Notes under the pieces: generated by a model
The model's database searches: none
Told to the model about the DNA's origin: nothing
Seen by the model: only the letters and a program-made list of their open reading frames with translations
Part shown: positions 28,266 to 38,240 of the stretch, piece after piece
Layout of the letters: every line of letters begins with the position of its first letter
How positions within the stretch are numbered: position 1 is the first letter of the stretch
Translations under genes and position numbers: made by a program
Origin: Stentor roeselii
Lineage: Eukaryota; Ciliophora; Heterotrichea; Heterotrichida; Stentoridae
Length of the DNA: 64,000 nt
Direction of reading: 5' to 3'
Assembly (NCBI GenBank): GCA_006503475.1
Contig: RSEH01000036.1
Span: 1 to 64,000, forward strand

Positions 28266-30857
28266 ATGGCATTTTCCGGTATCAAAAACCTCTTCGGTGG
28301 CAAGTCCGACGCAAGCAAAAAAGAAAAAGCTTTCGAAACCTCTGAAATCTCAGACGACTTCAAATTCCTAAAAATCATCGAAATGCAGTACCTCGGAATT
28401 CCAGCAAACGCGACTCCAACTCTGACCTTCGACCGAGTCCAAGGCTTGTTGGCTTTAGGAACAATGGACGGGAACCTAAAGATGTAAGTCAAATTCAGCT
28501 TTGGCAAGGAGGGCATCGAAATAATGTTAGTGGGAAACGACACGAATCCAGTAGAAATGCTTGTTTTTCTCACCAACAAAGGAGGACTCGTGTCTTATAG
28601 TGGACTGAGCCGGTATCTTACCTTGTGGAGTCTGAAAACTTTGTCATTTGACTTGATTCCCATCAGTTTTCGGTAAGTCTCAGACAGAGTGACTAAACTT
28701 TACTATGACCACGGCGAGTACCTCTTGATCGGCACTGATCAAGGCTCGCTCAGGGTGTTAAATTTAAATGAAAAAAGAATGACTTGCTTTGAACTTAAAC
28801 CACAAAGTCTTGGAGTCGACTCTGAGCCTTTAGTGGATTTGTTGCCTTGTCCTACAAACCCTGCGAGGCTTGTTTTGGCTTTTGAGACTCAGGGGGTCGT
28901 TGTTTGGGACCTTCCGGATCATAAAGTCACTCATAAAATTACTTCTGAATCGCCTGTCCATGTCACGGCCTGGGCACCTGATGGACTCTCACTTGCTATT
29001 GGAAGACGTGATGGAAGTATTCTTGTATATAAAGTGGAAAAACATGCTAAAGTTCAGAAGTCTTTTAGACCTGATTTGGATTCTGGAAATCTTAATGTTT
29101 CTTCTGTTAGTGCAATTTATTGGCTTGAGTCTGGAATGCTTGTGCTTGGCGGGAAAGCGTTTGGTACCAATCAGCAGCTTACTTTTATCAATGGACTTGA
29201 ATTGAATGAGTCTAAGGGAATCAGAGTACCCGAAAAATTCATTCCAATGCAGCTTCTCCTAACGCCTCTACCAGAGAGTCCAGAAACCTTTCTAGTAATG
29301 TCAGAAGACGAAGTCTTAAAGTTTTCATTACCAGACAGTCGACTAGAGTACATAAACGAGTTATTCGGCGGCAGTGAGGTTTTAACAAGTCAATTTTACA
29401 CAATAAGTAACCACGGAGAAGAGCTTGATTCAGTGATAAAAACTTTAGCAAAAATCAGAAAAACCAGCATTTTAAACGGAGGAGTCACCGACGACAGCGA
29501 GGTCTACGGAATGCTGATCACAGGCCACTCCGAAGGAATCGTGCGATTCTGGAACGTCGGAAACAGTCGAATCGCTCACGTTTTCAACCTCTGCTTATTA
29601 TCCGGAGTCAAAAGCAAGTTTCAATCAAACACCGTCTTTTTCGACATCTCCGAGACTGACCCTTGCAAAGTGTCTTGTTTAGAACTTCAAAGCTTTCGCT
29701 TGTTCATCGGCTTTGACATGGGAAAAGTAGGGGTTTGGGAAATTCAGGAAGAATTAACACTAGTCAACGTTTACAAGTACCACAAAGTCCCGGTCCTTGT
29801 CGTTAAAGTCATTCATCCTTTTGTCGTCTCTGGAGACATGGACGGACAAGTCACTTTTTTTAACTGCGAAACAAGTGACGTGATTTTTGAAGAAAGTGAA
29901 ATTAAAAAAACGCAGAAACTTACAGTCACAACAGTTGAAGTCATTAATCGACTTGTGTATATCGGGTATTCAAATGGGACTTTACAGATCTTCAACCCTT
30001 TCTCAGCAGTTTTCCTGCCAAGTCCTAAACTGAGCAAGGTGGACTTGAAATCAGAAGTTCCGAAAAGGTCAGAAACTGGAATTTTCAAGCTTCTTTTCAC
30101 TTCTCTTCAAAGCCAGTCAGTGATTCTTAGTTATGAGAGAAGTATGTTTCACTGTAACTTGTCTGACTTTTCAGCGAAGGCCTCTCAATGTTGGACATGT
30201 CCCATGATTTCATGCAATTTAGCGCATATTAGAAGTGAAGTTTATGTTTATGTCCTTCATGCTGATTGTGTTATTTCAATGCTTGATTTTTTCTCGTTAG
30301 CTCGTCTGTGGAAAAGCAGTCTGCCCGTGCCTTTACAGTGATTTTTAAGTAGACTCAACTTTCGAGAGTTCCACTTGGCCCTTGACGGCCACTTCATTAT
30401 CAATACTTCAGGAAAAAACTTGATTGCTGGGTGGATCACTTTGCATGATGAGGATGACATGGCTAGGCCTTCGCTTTGGAAAGAAATTCAAGAGACACCC
30501 AAACCAGACAAAAAAAGAAAAAGTTTCTTGGGCTTCAAGTTTTCTTCTGAAATTAACTACTCCGCTCTTTGTAAGACTTATGCAGTCGACCGCCCTGGTA
30601 ATAAGTTCAGAACTGATGACGACGACGATGAACCTCCTGAAGAAATCAAAGACCTCAAAGTTGAGAGTCTTCAAAGAGAAACCATGACTGCCAAAAACGC
30701 TATTCAGGAAACTCTACAGAAAGTCAGTGAAAGAGGAGATAAAATCAAGTCACTTGAAGATAAAATGAAAGAAATGAGTGAAAAATCGAAAAACTTCGCA
30801 ATGATGGCTGCAGAAATCGCCAAAAAGGAAAAAAACAAGAAGTGGTGGCAGGTTTAG
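28266..30857 (+). CDS. Tomosyn/Lgl-family protein with R-SNARE tail, three introns
   Basis: Four exons (28266-28483, 28499-28672, 28688-30337, 30353-30857) joined over three 15-nt introns encode 848 residues. Most of the protein is made of WD40-type repeats (HVTAWAPDGLSLAIGRRDGS, GMLITGHSEGIVRFWNVG, LVYIGYSNGTLQIFN), forming the double beta-propeller of the Lgl/Sro7/tomosyn family. The last 60 residues are an R-SNARE-like helix (TLQKVSERGDKIKSLEDKMK, then EKSKNFAMMAAEIAKKEKNK) ending in KKWWQV, as in tomosyn. Tomosyn occupies syntaxin/SNAP25 complexes and restrains exocytosis. In a ciliate a role in vesicle or pigment-granule secretion is plausible but inferred. The length is shorter than mammalian tomosyn (about 1100). 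Confidence 0.9.
28484..28498 (+). other. 15-nt intron 1 of the tomosyn-like gene
   Basis: GTAAGTCAAATTCAG. It splits the codon AT|C and would end the protein if kept. Confidence 0.93.
28673..28687 (+). other. 15-nt intron 2 of the tomosyn-like gene
   Basis: GTAAGTCTCAGACAG. Removal joins SFR to VTKLYYDHGEYL and keeps the WD40 register. Confidence 0.92.
30338..30352 (+). other. 15-nt intron 3 of the tomosyn-like gene
   Basis: GTGATTTTTAAGTAG, with GTGA rather than GTAA at the donor. Removal joins the propeller to LQLNFREFHLALDG and the SNARE tail. Confidence 0.93.
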
Positions 30858-30946
30858 TTAATTCTTGTCATCCTTTAAATAAACCTTTATTATTCCTCTT
30901 TCTTGAAATTTACCGTAATTCAAACTCTTATTTAAATAATTAAACT

Positions 30947-32248
30947 ATGAAAGAAGACGACTCAAGAGCCTCAATGTCTCTGGGTAAGCCAATGATTTCA
31001 AACCGTCTACCAAAAGCTTTTTCTCAGCCAAAACACTTAAACCAGAAGAAATTCCAAGAGCATCACCAGGAGTTATCCGCAGTAAACGAGTTCAAAAACG
31101 TGAAAAAGCTTTTATCTCCACTAAAACAACAATCCTCCAAGAATAGTGCCTTAAGCCGTGCACTAAACAAGCTAAGTTTTTTCCCATCAATCTCTCTAAA
31201 CACCCCATCACACAATCTTCAAATCGACCTGCTTCTCCAAACAGACTTGAAATTAAACGAAATGTTGACTTTATCAATACTAAAAGCATCCTGTAGGTCA
31301 GGCATCGTAAAAAAAAGCCTTCATGCGCCTTCATTAAAGCTCTATGCAAGTAAAGAAGTTCCAGTCAGCACCTTTACAACCCGGCAGAAGCTTCTAGACT
31401 CTATCAGGGCCTGGCAAGGGATTCAAAGCCAAGCGCGTTACTTAGTCGAAATTTACAGCAGCTTCTGGAATACCCCCGAAGGCTGTGTCACAATCGTGCA
31501 GGAGTACATGGCGAAGGACTCACTTGCCCGGCTTTGCGAAATCATTGGAGCAGTCCCTGAAAAAGTCCTTAAAAGTATCAGTCGAAGGGTCTTGTCTGCT
31601 CTTGGACTGCATCATAGAAAGATTGGACCTCATGGAGGAGTTGATTTGCATCATGTCATGTTTACCAGGTATGGAAAAGCGAAACTTGGACTCGCATTGA
31701 CTGGAAAATTGGGATTGAGGGATGATAATAATGGGAAAAAGAACTCTAGCTTGAATGAAGATGTTTTTGATTTTGGAGTCACTCTTCTGGCAGCGGCCCT
31801 CGGCTCTGCTGAATGGGCCCAAGAGTGTCTTTCGTTGGAAGGAGATTGTTGTGTGGTTCATTCTGCTTTGAAAAATAAAGAAATTCCTTATATTCAAGCG
31901 TTTTCTGCGAAATTTTTAGGGTTTTTGTGCAGTGCTACAAGGTTTAAAGAAGAGGAAAGAGCTTCTGTGAATAATCTTATTAAAGATGAGTGGCTTAAAA
32001 GTGATGAGTGTGTTGGAGCTGAAGTTTGTGTTCAGGATTTGCTTTGTTTGAGGGTTATTTCAGCTGGAAAGGAGAATGTGTTTAATGTTGAAAGGCATCT
32101 TGCTATGGTTTTAGAGTCTTTGCATGTTGTTTTGTCTGTGGCTAACTTTAACCCTGATCAGGAGGCAGTTAAAGAACTTGCTTCCGAGTTTGGGGTCACT
32201 GCTGAAAGTTTGCAGGAAAGACTGGATCTGTTGAAAAAAAATGATTAA
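30947..32248 (+). CDS. MAP2K-like pseudokinase
   Basis: The 433-residue protein has a degenerate kinase fold after a disordered, basic 90-residue N terminus. Retained features are the beta-3 region SLKLYASKEV (Lys present), the helix after it, the hinge (GCVTIVQEYMAKDSLARL) and the helix before the catalytic loop (ISRRVLSALGLHHR). The HRD segment has become GPHGGVDLHHVMF and the DFG position reads GLALTG, so the catalytic and metal-binding aspartates are gone. The overall pattern (EYM, DSLARL, LHHRKIGPHG) is closest to MAP kinase kinases. Residues 350-433 form a helical tail of unknown type. It is probably a scaffold or regulator rather than an enzyme. Confidence 0.8.
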   Translation: MKEDDSRASMSLGKPMISNRLPKAFSQPKHLNQKKFQEHHQELSAVNEFKNVKKLLSPLKQQSSKNSALSRALNKLSFFPSISLNTPSHNLQIDLLLQTDLKLNEMLTLSILKASCRSGIVKKSLHAPSLKLYASKEVPVSTFTTRQKLLDSIRAWQGIQSQARYLVEIYSSFWNTPEGCVTIVQEYMAKDSLARLCEIIGAVPEKVLKSISRRVLSALGLHHRKIGPHGGVDLHHVMFTRYGKAKLGLALTGKLGLRDDNNGKKNSSLNEDVFDFGVTLLAAALGSAEWAQECLSLEGDCCVVHSALKNKEIPYIQAFSAKFLGFLCSATRFKEEERASVNNLIKDEWLKSDECVGAEVCVQDLLCLRVISAGKENVFNVERHLAMVLESLHVVLSVANFNPDQEAVKELASEFGVTAESLQERLDLLKKND

Positions 32249-32872
32249 ATTAAAGAATATTTTAACTTTGGAATAATGAAGGATTTGTATTTAGGTTTAT
32301 ACTAATTTAAAAGGGTTTTTATTAAATTAGTATTTTACTTAAGTTGATTGAAATGGATTATTATATTCAAAATATGAATTTGGACTCACCTGATAATTAA
32401 TTCAACTTTTTATTAAAGTTAAAGATTAAACATTTCTGAATGATACGCACTTCATTGAAAGATTTGACTATACACTAACTTTCTTCATTTCGGTAATTTC
32501 ATGTAAGTTTTCACAAACAATCTCGAAATAGACATATATAAATATGAAAGCCATCCTAAATTTCTGTCTCAGATTCCCAAAATTTTCTTTATCATCTCTA
32601 AATATACTCAAAACAAGCTAAAATCTTCTAAATCCTAACAAAAATACTTAATATACCCTTCCCCTTATGAAAATTCATAAATCTATAAGTCTAATTAAAT
32701 CCCTAAACCCACTCTTCCTTCCTCCTATATCTTTAAAACTTCAAAAATTCCCTATCAAAATCCCTTGCTACCCTTCGAAATAACTCCAATAAAAACTCCC
32801 CAAGTTTCTTTTATCTTCTCAAAATTTGCATTCCATTAAATCGTCAGATAATTTCGCTCAAATAAATCGAAA
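32249..32872. other. Intergenic sequence
   Basis: About 0.6 kb between two plus-strand genes. The first third is T-rich; from about 32520 it becomes strongly C/A-rich up to the next start codon. No gene, RNA or repeat is recognised. Confidence 0.6.
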
Positions 32873-33799
32873 ATGAAAGCAAGAAAATTACAGAGACCAA
32901 AGTCAATCACCTCATTTTCATCCAAATACGACCTAGACTTTACATCCCCTTACTTCCAACACGTCAAACCTTCAAATCCTTGCCTGACAATAAAAAATCA
33001 ATCAGTCTACCTGAAAAAACGCGTTAAAACCTCTGTAAACCAAACAATAAACAACTCATCATTAATTCTTCCAGATCTAGAAGGACTTCCTCAGAAGTCT
33101 TTATCCGCTGAAGTTTTGATGAACTCAGACTGTGCTTTAAACTCAGAAACTTTTGACTTGAAAACTTTTCGATATGAAGAGACTTATGTGAAACTTCAGG
33201 AAAGATTAGCAAATCTTCCACATGGGGACTACAAAGAAATAAAAAAAATTTACTTTGAAGTGTTTGAAGAACTTATTTCAAAGGATTTTTGTTTGGGAAA
33301 AATTCTTCTTTCGTTTAAAGACGGGCTGTTGGCAGCTGTTAAAAGTCATTATAAGGGAAAAATCAAGAAACTCGAGCAAGATCTTTTATTACAAAAAAAA
33401 ATGGTTGTTGGACTGAAAAATGAAAAAGAATCTTTTGTTTTGAAGTTGAATAACTTGTCCTCGCAAAACATTGACTTGATAAATTCTTGTGAAAAACTTG
33501 AAGAAAGTCTTAAAAGGTTCGAACCTAAACACTTGCATCATAATGGATCGAAAAAAGAATTGACCAGTGCTGAGATCATTGATAAGAATGAAATTATCAG
33601 AGAACTTTCATTGAAAATCGAGGAAATGAGGTCTCATGAAAATAAACTCATGCAAATTATTCAAAAACTCAATGTTGATGGAGTTGAATTGCAAAAGATC
33701 TACTCGCAAACACCGGTTAAGCAGAATTTGTTTACTATTAAGAAAAGGAAAAGAGTCCAAGTTCCAGAAATCGATTTGACCAAATTACCAGTTGATTAG
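32873..33799 (+). CDS. Coiled-coil protein of unknown function
   Basis: A 308-residue basic protein. The N-terminal 80 residues are Ser/Thr/Lys-rich and probably disordered. Residues 105-150 are helical (YEETYVKLQERLANLPHGDY), and 155-275 form a coiled coil (KIKKLEQDLLLQKKMVVGLK, ELSLKIEEMRSHENKLMQI). The C terminus is basic (TIKKRKRVQVPEID) and could be nuclear. The layout resembles small ciliary and centriolar coiled-coil proteins, but I see no family signature. DPH3 follows 66 nt downstream on the same strand. Confidence 0.75.
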   Translation: MKARKLQRPKSITSFSSKYDLDFTSPYFQHVKPSNPCLTIKNQSVYLKKRVKTSVNQTINNSSLILPDLEGLPQKSLSAEVLMNSDCALNSETFDLKTFRYEETYVKLQERLANLPHGDYKEIKKIYFEVFEELISKDFCLGKILLSFKDGLLAAVKSHYKGKIKKLEQDLLLQKKMVVGLKNEKESFVLKLNNLSSQNIDLINSCEKLEESLKRFEPKHLHHNGSKKELTSAEIIDKNEIIRELSLKIEEMRSHENKLMQIIQKLNVDGVELQKIYSQTPVKQNLFTIKKRKRVQVPEIDLTKLPVD

Positions 33800-33865
33800 A
33801 GTACAATAATTTAATTATAGTTTTCGATTACTTAAGAATTTATCAAAGACTGATCTGATATAAAA

Positions 33866-34075
33866 ATGAGTACCTATGATGAGATTGAAATCGAGGACAT
33901 GGAATGGGTAGCAGAGCTCGAAACCTTCTTCTACCCATGTCCATGCGGTGACCGATTTCAAGTAACTCTCGAAGAACTCATGATGGGTGAGGAGATCGCT
34001 CGTTGTCCAAGTTGTTCCCTAATGATAAAAGTGATCTACGACGAAGAAGCCTTATCCCGTTTCTCTCCATCTTAA
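33866..34075 (+). CDS. DPH3: Diphthamide biosynthesis protein 3 (CSL zinc finger)
   Basis: A complete 69-residue DPH3/Kti11 protein. It shows the start [13 protein letters not shown], the CSL zinc-binding residues C25, C27, C47 and C50 ([10 protein letters not shown] and [16 protein letters not shown]) and the usual family length. DPH3 is the electron donor for the radical-SAM step catalysed by DPH1-DPH2, which starts diphthamide formation on translation factor eEF2. In yeast the same protein also serves Elongator and tRNA wobble-uridine modification. The SNM1-family gene starts 32 nt after the stop on the same strand. Confidence 0.96.
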   Translation: MSTYDEIEIEDMEWVAELETFFYPCPCGDRFQVTLEELMMGEEIARCPSCSLMIKVIYDEEALSRFSPS

Positions 34076-34107
34076 CCTCTGCTAATCCATAACCTAATCA
34101 ATAATCA

Positions 34108-35202
34108 ATGAAAGTGCCTCATCTAAACGCGATAGTTGACGGTTTTTCCTATTCAAACTCTTTAGAATCCAGTTCATTCGCCTTCTTCCTGACCCACTTC
34201 CACTCAGACCACTACAAAGGCCTTTCTTCCTCTTGGCGCTCAGGGCGTATCTACTGTTCCAGGCCGACGGCGGTGCTTCTTCGAGACGAGTTTCCCCAGC
34301 TCGACGTGCAAAGCCTCGAACTCGACGTGCCTCACTGGATAACCCTCGACGGAAAAACCGGGAAAGGCGTGAACGTGACGCTTATGGACGCGAATCACTG
34401 CATTGGCTCTGTCATGTTTTTATTTCAAAGTCTTGAAACAGGAAGTATTTTGTTCACAGGAGACTTTCGGTTTATTCCTTCCATGTTACAACACCCTGCA
34501 CTTAGGAACTCTTCTGGAGATTTGATTGAAATTTCTCATTTGTTCCTTGATAATACTTTTGCAAGACCGGAATTTCAATTTCCTCCGCAGCAGGTTTGTA
34601 AAGAAATGATTTTTAAGGCGATTGAAGAGAACCCGGATTTTGATGTTTTTATTAAAAGTGAATGCTTTGGAAGGGAAGCTCTTCTGGTGGAACTGGCTGA
34701 AAGGTTTAATACGATTGTTGTTGTTAATGAAAAAATGATGAAAAGGATTCGCCTGCTTAAGAAAAACCCTGAAAAGTTCAGTGTTAATGAAGCGGATGGA
34801 TTTATTAGGGTTGTTGGAAAAGAGGCTTTTAGGACTTTGTATGAAAGGAACTTGAACCAGATCAGGACTATCGGAATTTGTTTGACTGGATGGTGCAAAA
34901 CTTTCTCTAAAAGTGAAGACTTTGGAGTCATCAGGTATAAAATTCCTTACTCAGGGCATTCAAACTGTGAGGAAATCAATGCTTTTGTTAAGGAAATCAA
35001 CCCGAATAAAATCACTACCATCAACTCCTGCTCTAGTCGCAAAGAGCTAGATTTTATTAGTTTGGACTTTTCTTATCGTGAAAAATATATCAATGAAAAG
35101 ACGGTCAGTGATGAAATCCCTGTGAAGAGGAAAAATATTTATGCGAATCAATCTTCACTTAAAAAAGTCAAACCTAAATCACTTGGCTCGAAGATTATTT
35201 AA
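34108..35202 (+). CDS. SNM1/DCLRE1-family metallo-beta-lactamase nuclease
   Basis: The 364-residue protein has the metallo-beta-lactamase and beta-CASP motifs of SNM1 nucleases: FFLTHFHSDHYKGLSS (HxHxDH, residues 28-43), TLMDANHCIGSVMFLF, SILFTGDFRF, and near the end YSGHSNCEEINAFVKEINPN. Members are 5' exonucleases or structure-specific endonucleases acting in crosslink repair, telomere processing (Apollo) or end joining (Artemis). It is small, close to the bare catalytic core, and carries only a short basic tail (KKVKPKSLGSKII) that could direct it to the nucleus. Which subfamily it belongs to cannot be settled by eye. The stretch 34230-34400 is unusually GC-rich for this region. Confidence 0.9.
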   Translation: MKVPHLNAIVDGFSYSNSLESSSFAFFLTHFHSDHYKGLSSSWRSGRIYCSRPTAVLLRDEFPQLDVQSLELDVPHWITLDGKTGKGVNVTLMDANHCIGSVMFLFQSLETGSILFTGDFRFIPSMLQHPALRNSSGDLIEISHLFLDNTFARPEFQFPPQQVCKEMIFKAIEENPDFDVFIKSECFGREALLVELAERFNTIVVVNEKMMKRIRLLKKNPEKFSVNEADGFIRVVGKEAFRTLYERNLNQIRTIGICLTGWCKTFSKSEDFGVIRYKIPYSGHSNCEEINAFVKEINPNKITTINSCSSRKELDFISLDFSYREKYINEKTVSDEIPVKRKNIYANQSSLKKVKPKSLGSKII

Positions 35203-35498
35203 CTTTGATAAGGTTGTTTTAATAATTTAAGCATGGAGAACACAATTTCTAATCTCTTAAAACTTAAAATTTTCAAGTCTTCTCATTTTTCCTTGCAAAA
35301 ATATTCCTGCTCCATTTAGAACTTCTGAAAGAATGTTTAAACCAGTTCAATTAATTAACAAGAAGCAAACCTTAAGACTTTCTTATCAAAATTAACGAAA
35401 AGGCTGAAAGAGCTATAATTAAGAATTCTCTTCATCTTCTTTAAACCCAGTCTAATAATCTTTGAACCTTCTCGAACGTAACGACTTATAATTAAAAT

Positions 35499-35921
35499 AT
35501 GAGACCCACTGAAATTCAGTTAAAACGACCAGAAGACCGTACGCCTGGGCCGAAGTACAACTTTAACGTGACAAATGCTGGCAAATCTTTAGAATACGCG
35601 AAAAAAGGCAAGGACCGAAAGACCTTCAGCACTGAAAAAAGGTTCAAGTCTTATGAAGATCTACGCAAAAGGACTGGAGACAGTGTCGGTCCAGGTTCTT
35701 ATATAAAAGATCATAACTCAATGCTTAAAAACTCTTTAAGTCGATCGACTATCAGGTATCTTCCAACTCTGCAAAAGTACGACTTTACCAAAAACAACTT
35801 TTATATGGTTGGCAATTTACTTGTTAGTGAACCTAATGAGTACCTGGGCGAAAAGAAAAAAAGACAAAAACTTAGAAGGTCTGCTTCTAAGACTTTAAGG
35901 AAAAGTCCTCTTCTTTTATAA
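35499..35921 (+). CDS. Sperm-tail PG-rich (STPGR/SHIPPO) type protein
   Basis: A 140-residue very basic protein with two Pro-Gly elements: EDRTPGPKYNF near residue 15 and DSVGPGSYIKDHN near residue 66. These match the STPGR consensus (xPGPxxY) found in ODF3 and other proteins of ciliary microtubules, some of them inside the doublets. The rest is Lys/Arg/Ser-rich with no other domain. A role in cilia or cortical microtubules is likely for a ciliate but inferred. The tail KTLRKSPLLL ends directly at TAA. Confidence 0.7.
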   Translation: MRPTEIQLKRPEDRTPGPKYNFNVTNAGKSLEYAKKGKDRKTFSTEKRFKSYEDLRKRTGDSVGPGSYIKDHNSMLKNSLSRSTIRYLPTLQKYDFTKNNFYMVGNLLVSEPNEYLGEKKKRQKLRRSASKTLRKSPLLL

Positions 35922-36757
35922 GATAATGAAAAATGTAGTTTTTCTATTGGATAAGGGTTTTTTTTGGGATTTCAGGGATTTAGGGTAATTTTTTTAGAGT
36001 TTTTTTTATGGATTGAGAGAAATAATGATGATAAGTGTGGATTAGTAGAATTGGTTGAGTTAAATAATAGGAGTTGTTTAATTCATGTTAGTGAGGATGT
36101 ACCTTCTGAATGTCTTTAGGATTTAATTTAATATAAGCTCATCAAATAAGACTAAATAATTCTTATCAGCTCGGATTAGAATTACTATAAACATACTAAT
36201 TTCCGTTTGATAATTTCAATACTATAATAGTAAACAATGACTCTTGAAATAATTTGAATCTTCAAATTGCTTATCAATTTTATTTTTTTTTCAGATTTGT
36301 TTAAACTGATCTTTTGCTTTCTCAAATATTAGACTTTGTAAAGGATTGTATTCTCTTGTTCAATATTAGATCCAGTAAGTTAACTCATCCTATTGAAGTG
36401 TTTTGAAGAAGAAAAAGAAGCCCCTTCAATCATAAAATCTTGATTTGTTTCATCTTAACTTACTGTTACTTTCCACTATATCTGTGCCTAATTAAAAAAC
36501 CCCAACATACCTACTATATACTAAACCCTTCAAAAAAAGTCTAAAACCAAAACCATTTAAAAACTTTTCATATCATCCTTCAAATCTTTGAATTATCCTT
36601 AAATATTTTAAAAACATTAAAAATGGTAAACCTTAATCATCAAAGTCTACAAATTTCCAAGAAAAATTCTTAAAAATTTCCAAAAATCCAAAAATCCAAT
36701 CCAATCCTTATTTGAAACATAAATAAAATTTTCTAAATCCGACAATATCAATAATAA
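35922..36757. other. AT-rich intergenic sequence
   Basis: A spacer of about 0.84 kb. G/T-rich in its first 150 bases and C/A-rich from about 36400 to the PP2C start. No reading frame, repeat or RNA gene is supported. Confidence 0.65.
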
Positions 36758-38125
36758 ATGGGAGCCTGTTCAACCATAATTCGTCCAAAGAATAACCTCT
36801 TAGACCAAGTATCCGCTCAATGCACCTACCCAAGATCTTCAGTGATAAACATCGTAAAACGAAACGAAAAGCAAGAAATAATCCATTCAGACCGGTACGA
36901 GTTCATTTTATCCGATCCTTGCCAGTCTTACATCGAGACCCTTTCAATATTCAGCGACCCTGTGCAAGTCTCTCAATGCACGCTTTCAGGTTTCGACCCC
37001 AGAGGCAGTTTATACAAAAAGTGCCAAGACACTTGCCTGGTGCAACACAACGATTTCTCAGTATTCATCGGGTTATTCGATGGTCACGGCTCAGAAGGTG
37101 AAAAAGTAGCTTTTTTTTGCATGGCCTTCGCTGAAAAGTTCTACAAGTCAAACGATTCCCTGATAAAATCAGAAGAAACCACGAAATTTCTCTTAAATTT
37201 AACAGAATCTTGCGAAAACGAACTTCAATCATCATCTCGAATAAACAGTTCTTTATCAGGTTGGTAAAATTTAAGCAGTACCGCAGTTTTTATAGTGATA
37301 ACATCTTCAGCGATATACACCGCAAGTGTAGGAGACTCTCGAGCGATTATAGCGAAAAACACTCCAAGTAGTGACCTGGTGACTTCTCCAGTTCTAGAGC
37401 CAAGTCAAGTAGTTCGAGACTTCAAAAAATCCCGGCCGAGTGAATTGGTTCAGAATATTTTCGCAGTCCAGTTGACGAAAGACCAGAAGCCTGAAGACCC
37501 AGAAGAGCTCAGCAGACTTCTGGACTCCGGGGCAAGGGTCAAGCGCCTGGTCGATGAAAATGGCGACCGGGTAGGACCTTACCGTGTCTGGGAAATGAAC
37601 TCGAATATCCCCGGCTTGTCCATGTCTCGGTCTATTGGCGATCAAATCGCGAAGAACTTGGGAGTCATCGCGACGCCCATCGTCACTCAGATGAAAATTG
37701 AAGCACTTCAGGATTTGTTCATTGTTGTTGCCTCTGATGGCGTTTGGGATACTATGGATAATCATGATGTCTGTAATTTTGTTGAGTACTTCAGGACTAA
37801 ATGTCTAAGGGAACAGAGAAAAGTACCGAAAGGAGAACCTATTTCTTTTAAAAATGCGAATATCGCTCATATGCTTTGTGAAGAAGCGAGAACTAGATGG
37901 CTTAGTATTGTTGAAGAGGAAGATGTTATTGTTGATGATATCTCTTGTGTTATCGTTGAAATCAACCCTGGAGATAATCGCGCGATCCTTAATCAAAAAA
38001 AGGCGAAGGTTGTGAAAGTTAACCAGGACTCGGATCCTCAGTCTTTTGTGAGAGCTCCGAGTATGAAAGAAGTAAAAGTTAAAGATCCGAGAAGAGGGAC
38101 AGTGATTGAAGCGGTTGTAAATTGA
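36758..38125 (+). CDS. PP2C-type protein phosphatase, one intron
   Basis: Exons 36758-37263 and 37279-38125 encode 450 residues. PPM-family motifs are FIGLFDGHGSEGEKVA (DGHG at 108-111), SGCTAVFIV across the splice junction, ASVGDSRAI, LTKDQKPEDPEE, LSMSRSIGDQIAKNLGVI, VASDGVWDTMDNHDV and VDDISCVIVEINPGDN. All metal-binding aspartates are in place. MGACSTII at the start is a good N-myristoylation signal, as in the paralogue at 23891-25165, so both are likely membrane-associated. A basic C-terminal extension of about 60 residues (MKEVKVKDPRRGT) is specific to this copy. The substrate is unknown. Confidence 0.95.
37264..37278 (+). other. 15-nt intron in the second PP2C gene
   Basis: GTAAAATTTAAGCAG. 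It splits a Cys codon (TG|T, phase 2) in SGCTAV, the same position and phase as in the PP2C gene at 23891-25165. Confidence 0.96.
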
Positions 38126-38240
38126 AAGAAATAATAGTAAAGGATAAATTTTAGAATTTTAGAAAAATTTAGAATATTCTTTTATTCATTGATCAAAACT
38201 ATATTCAAGACTAAAGAAATATCTAATTATTTAGCTTGGA

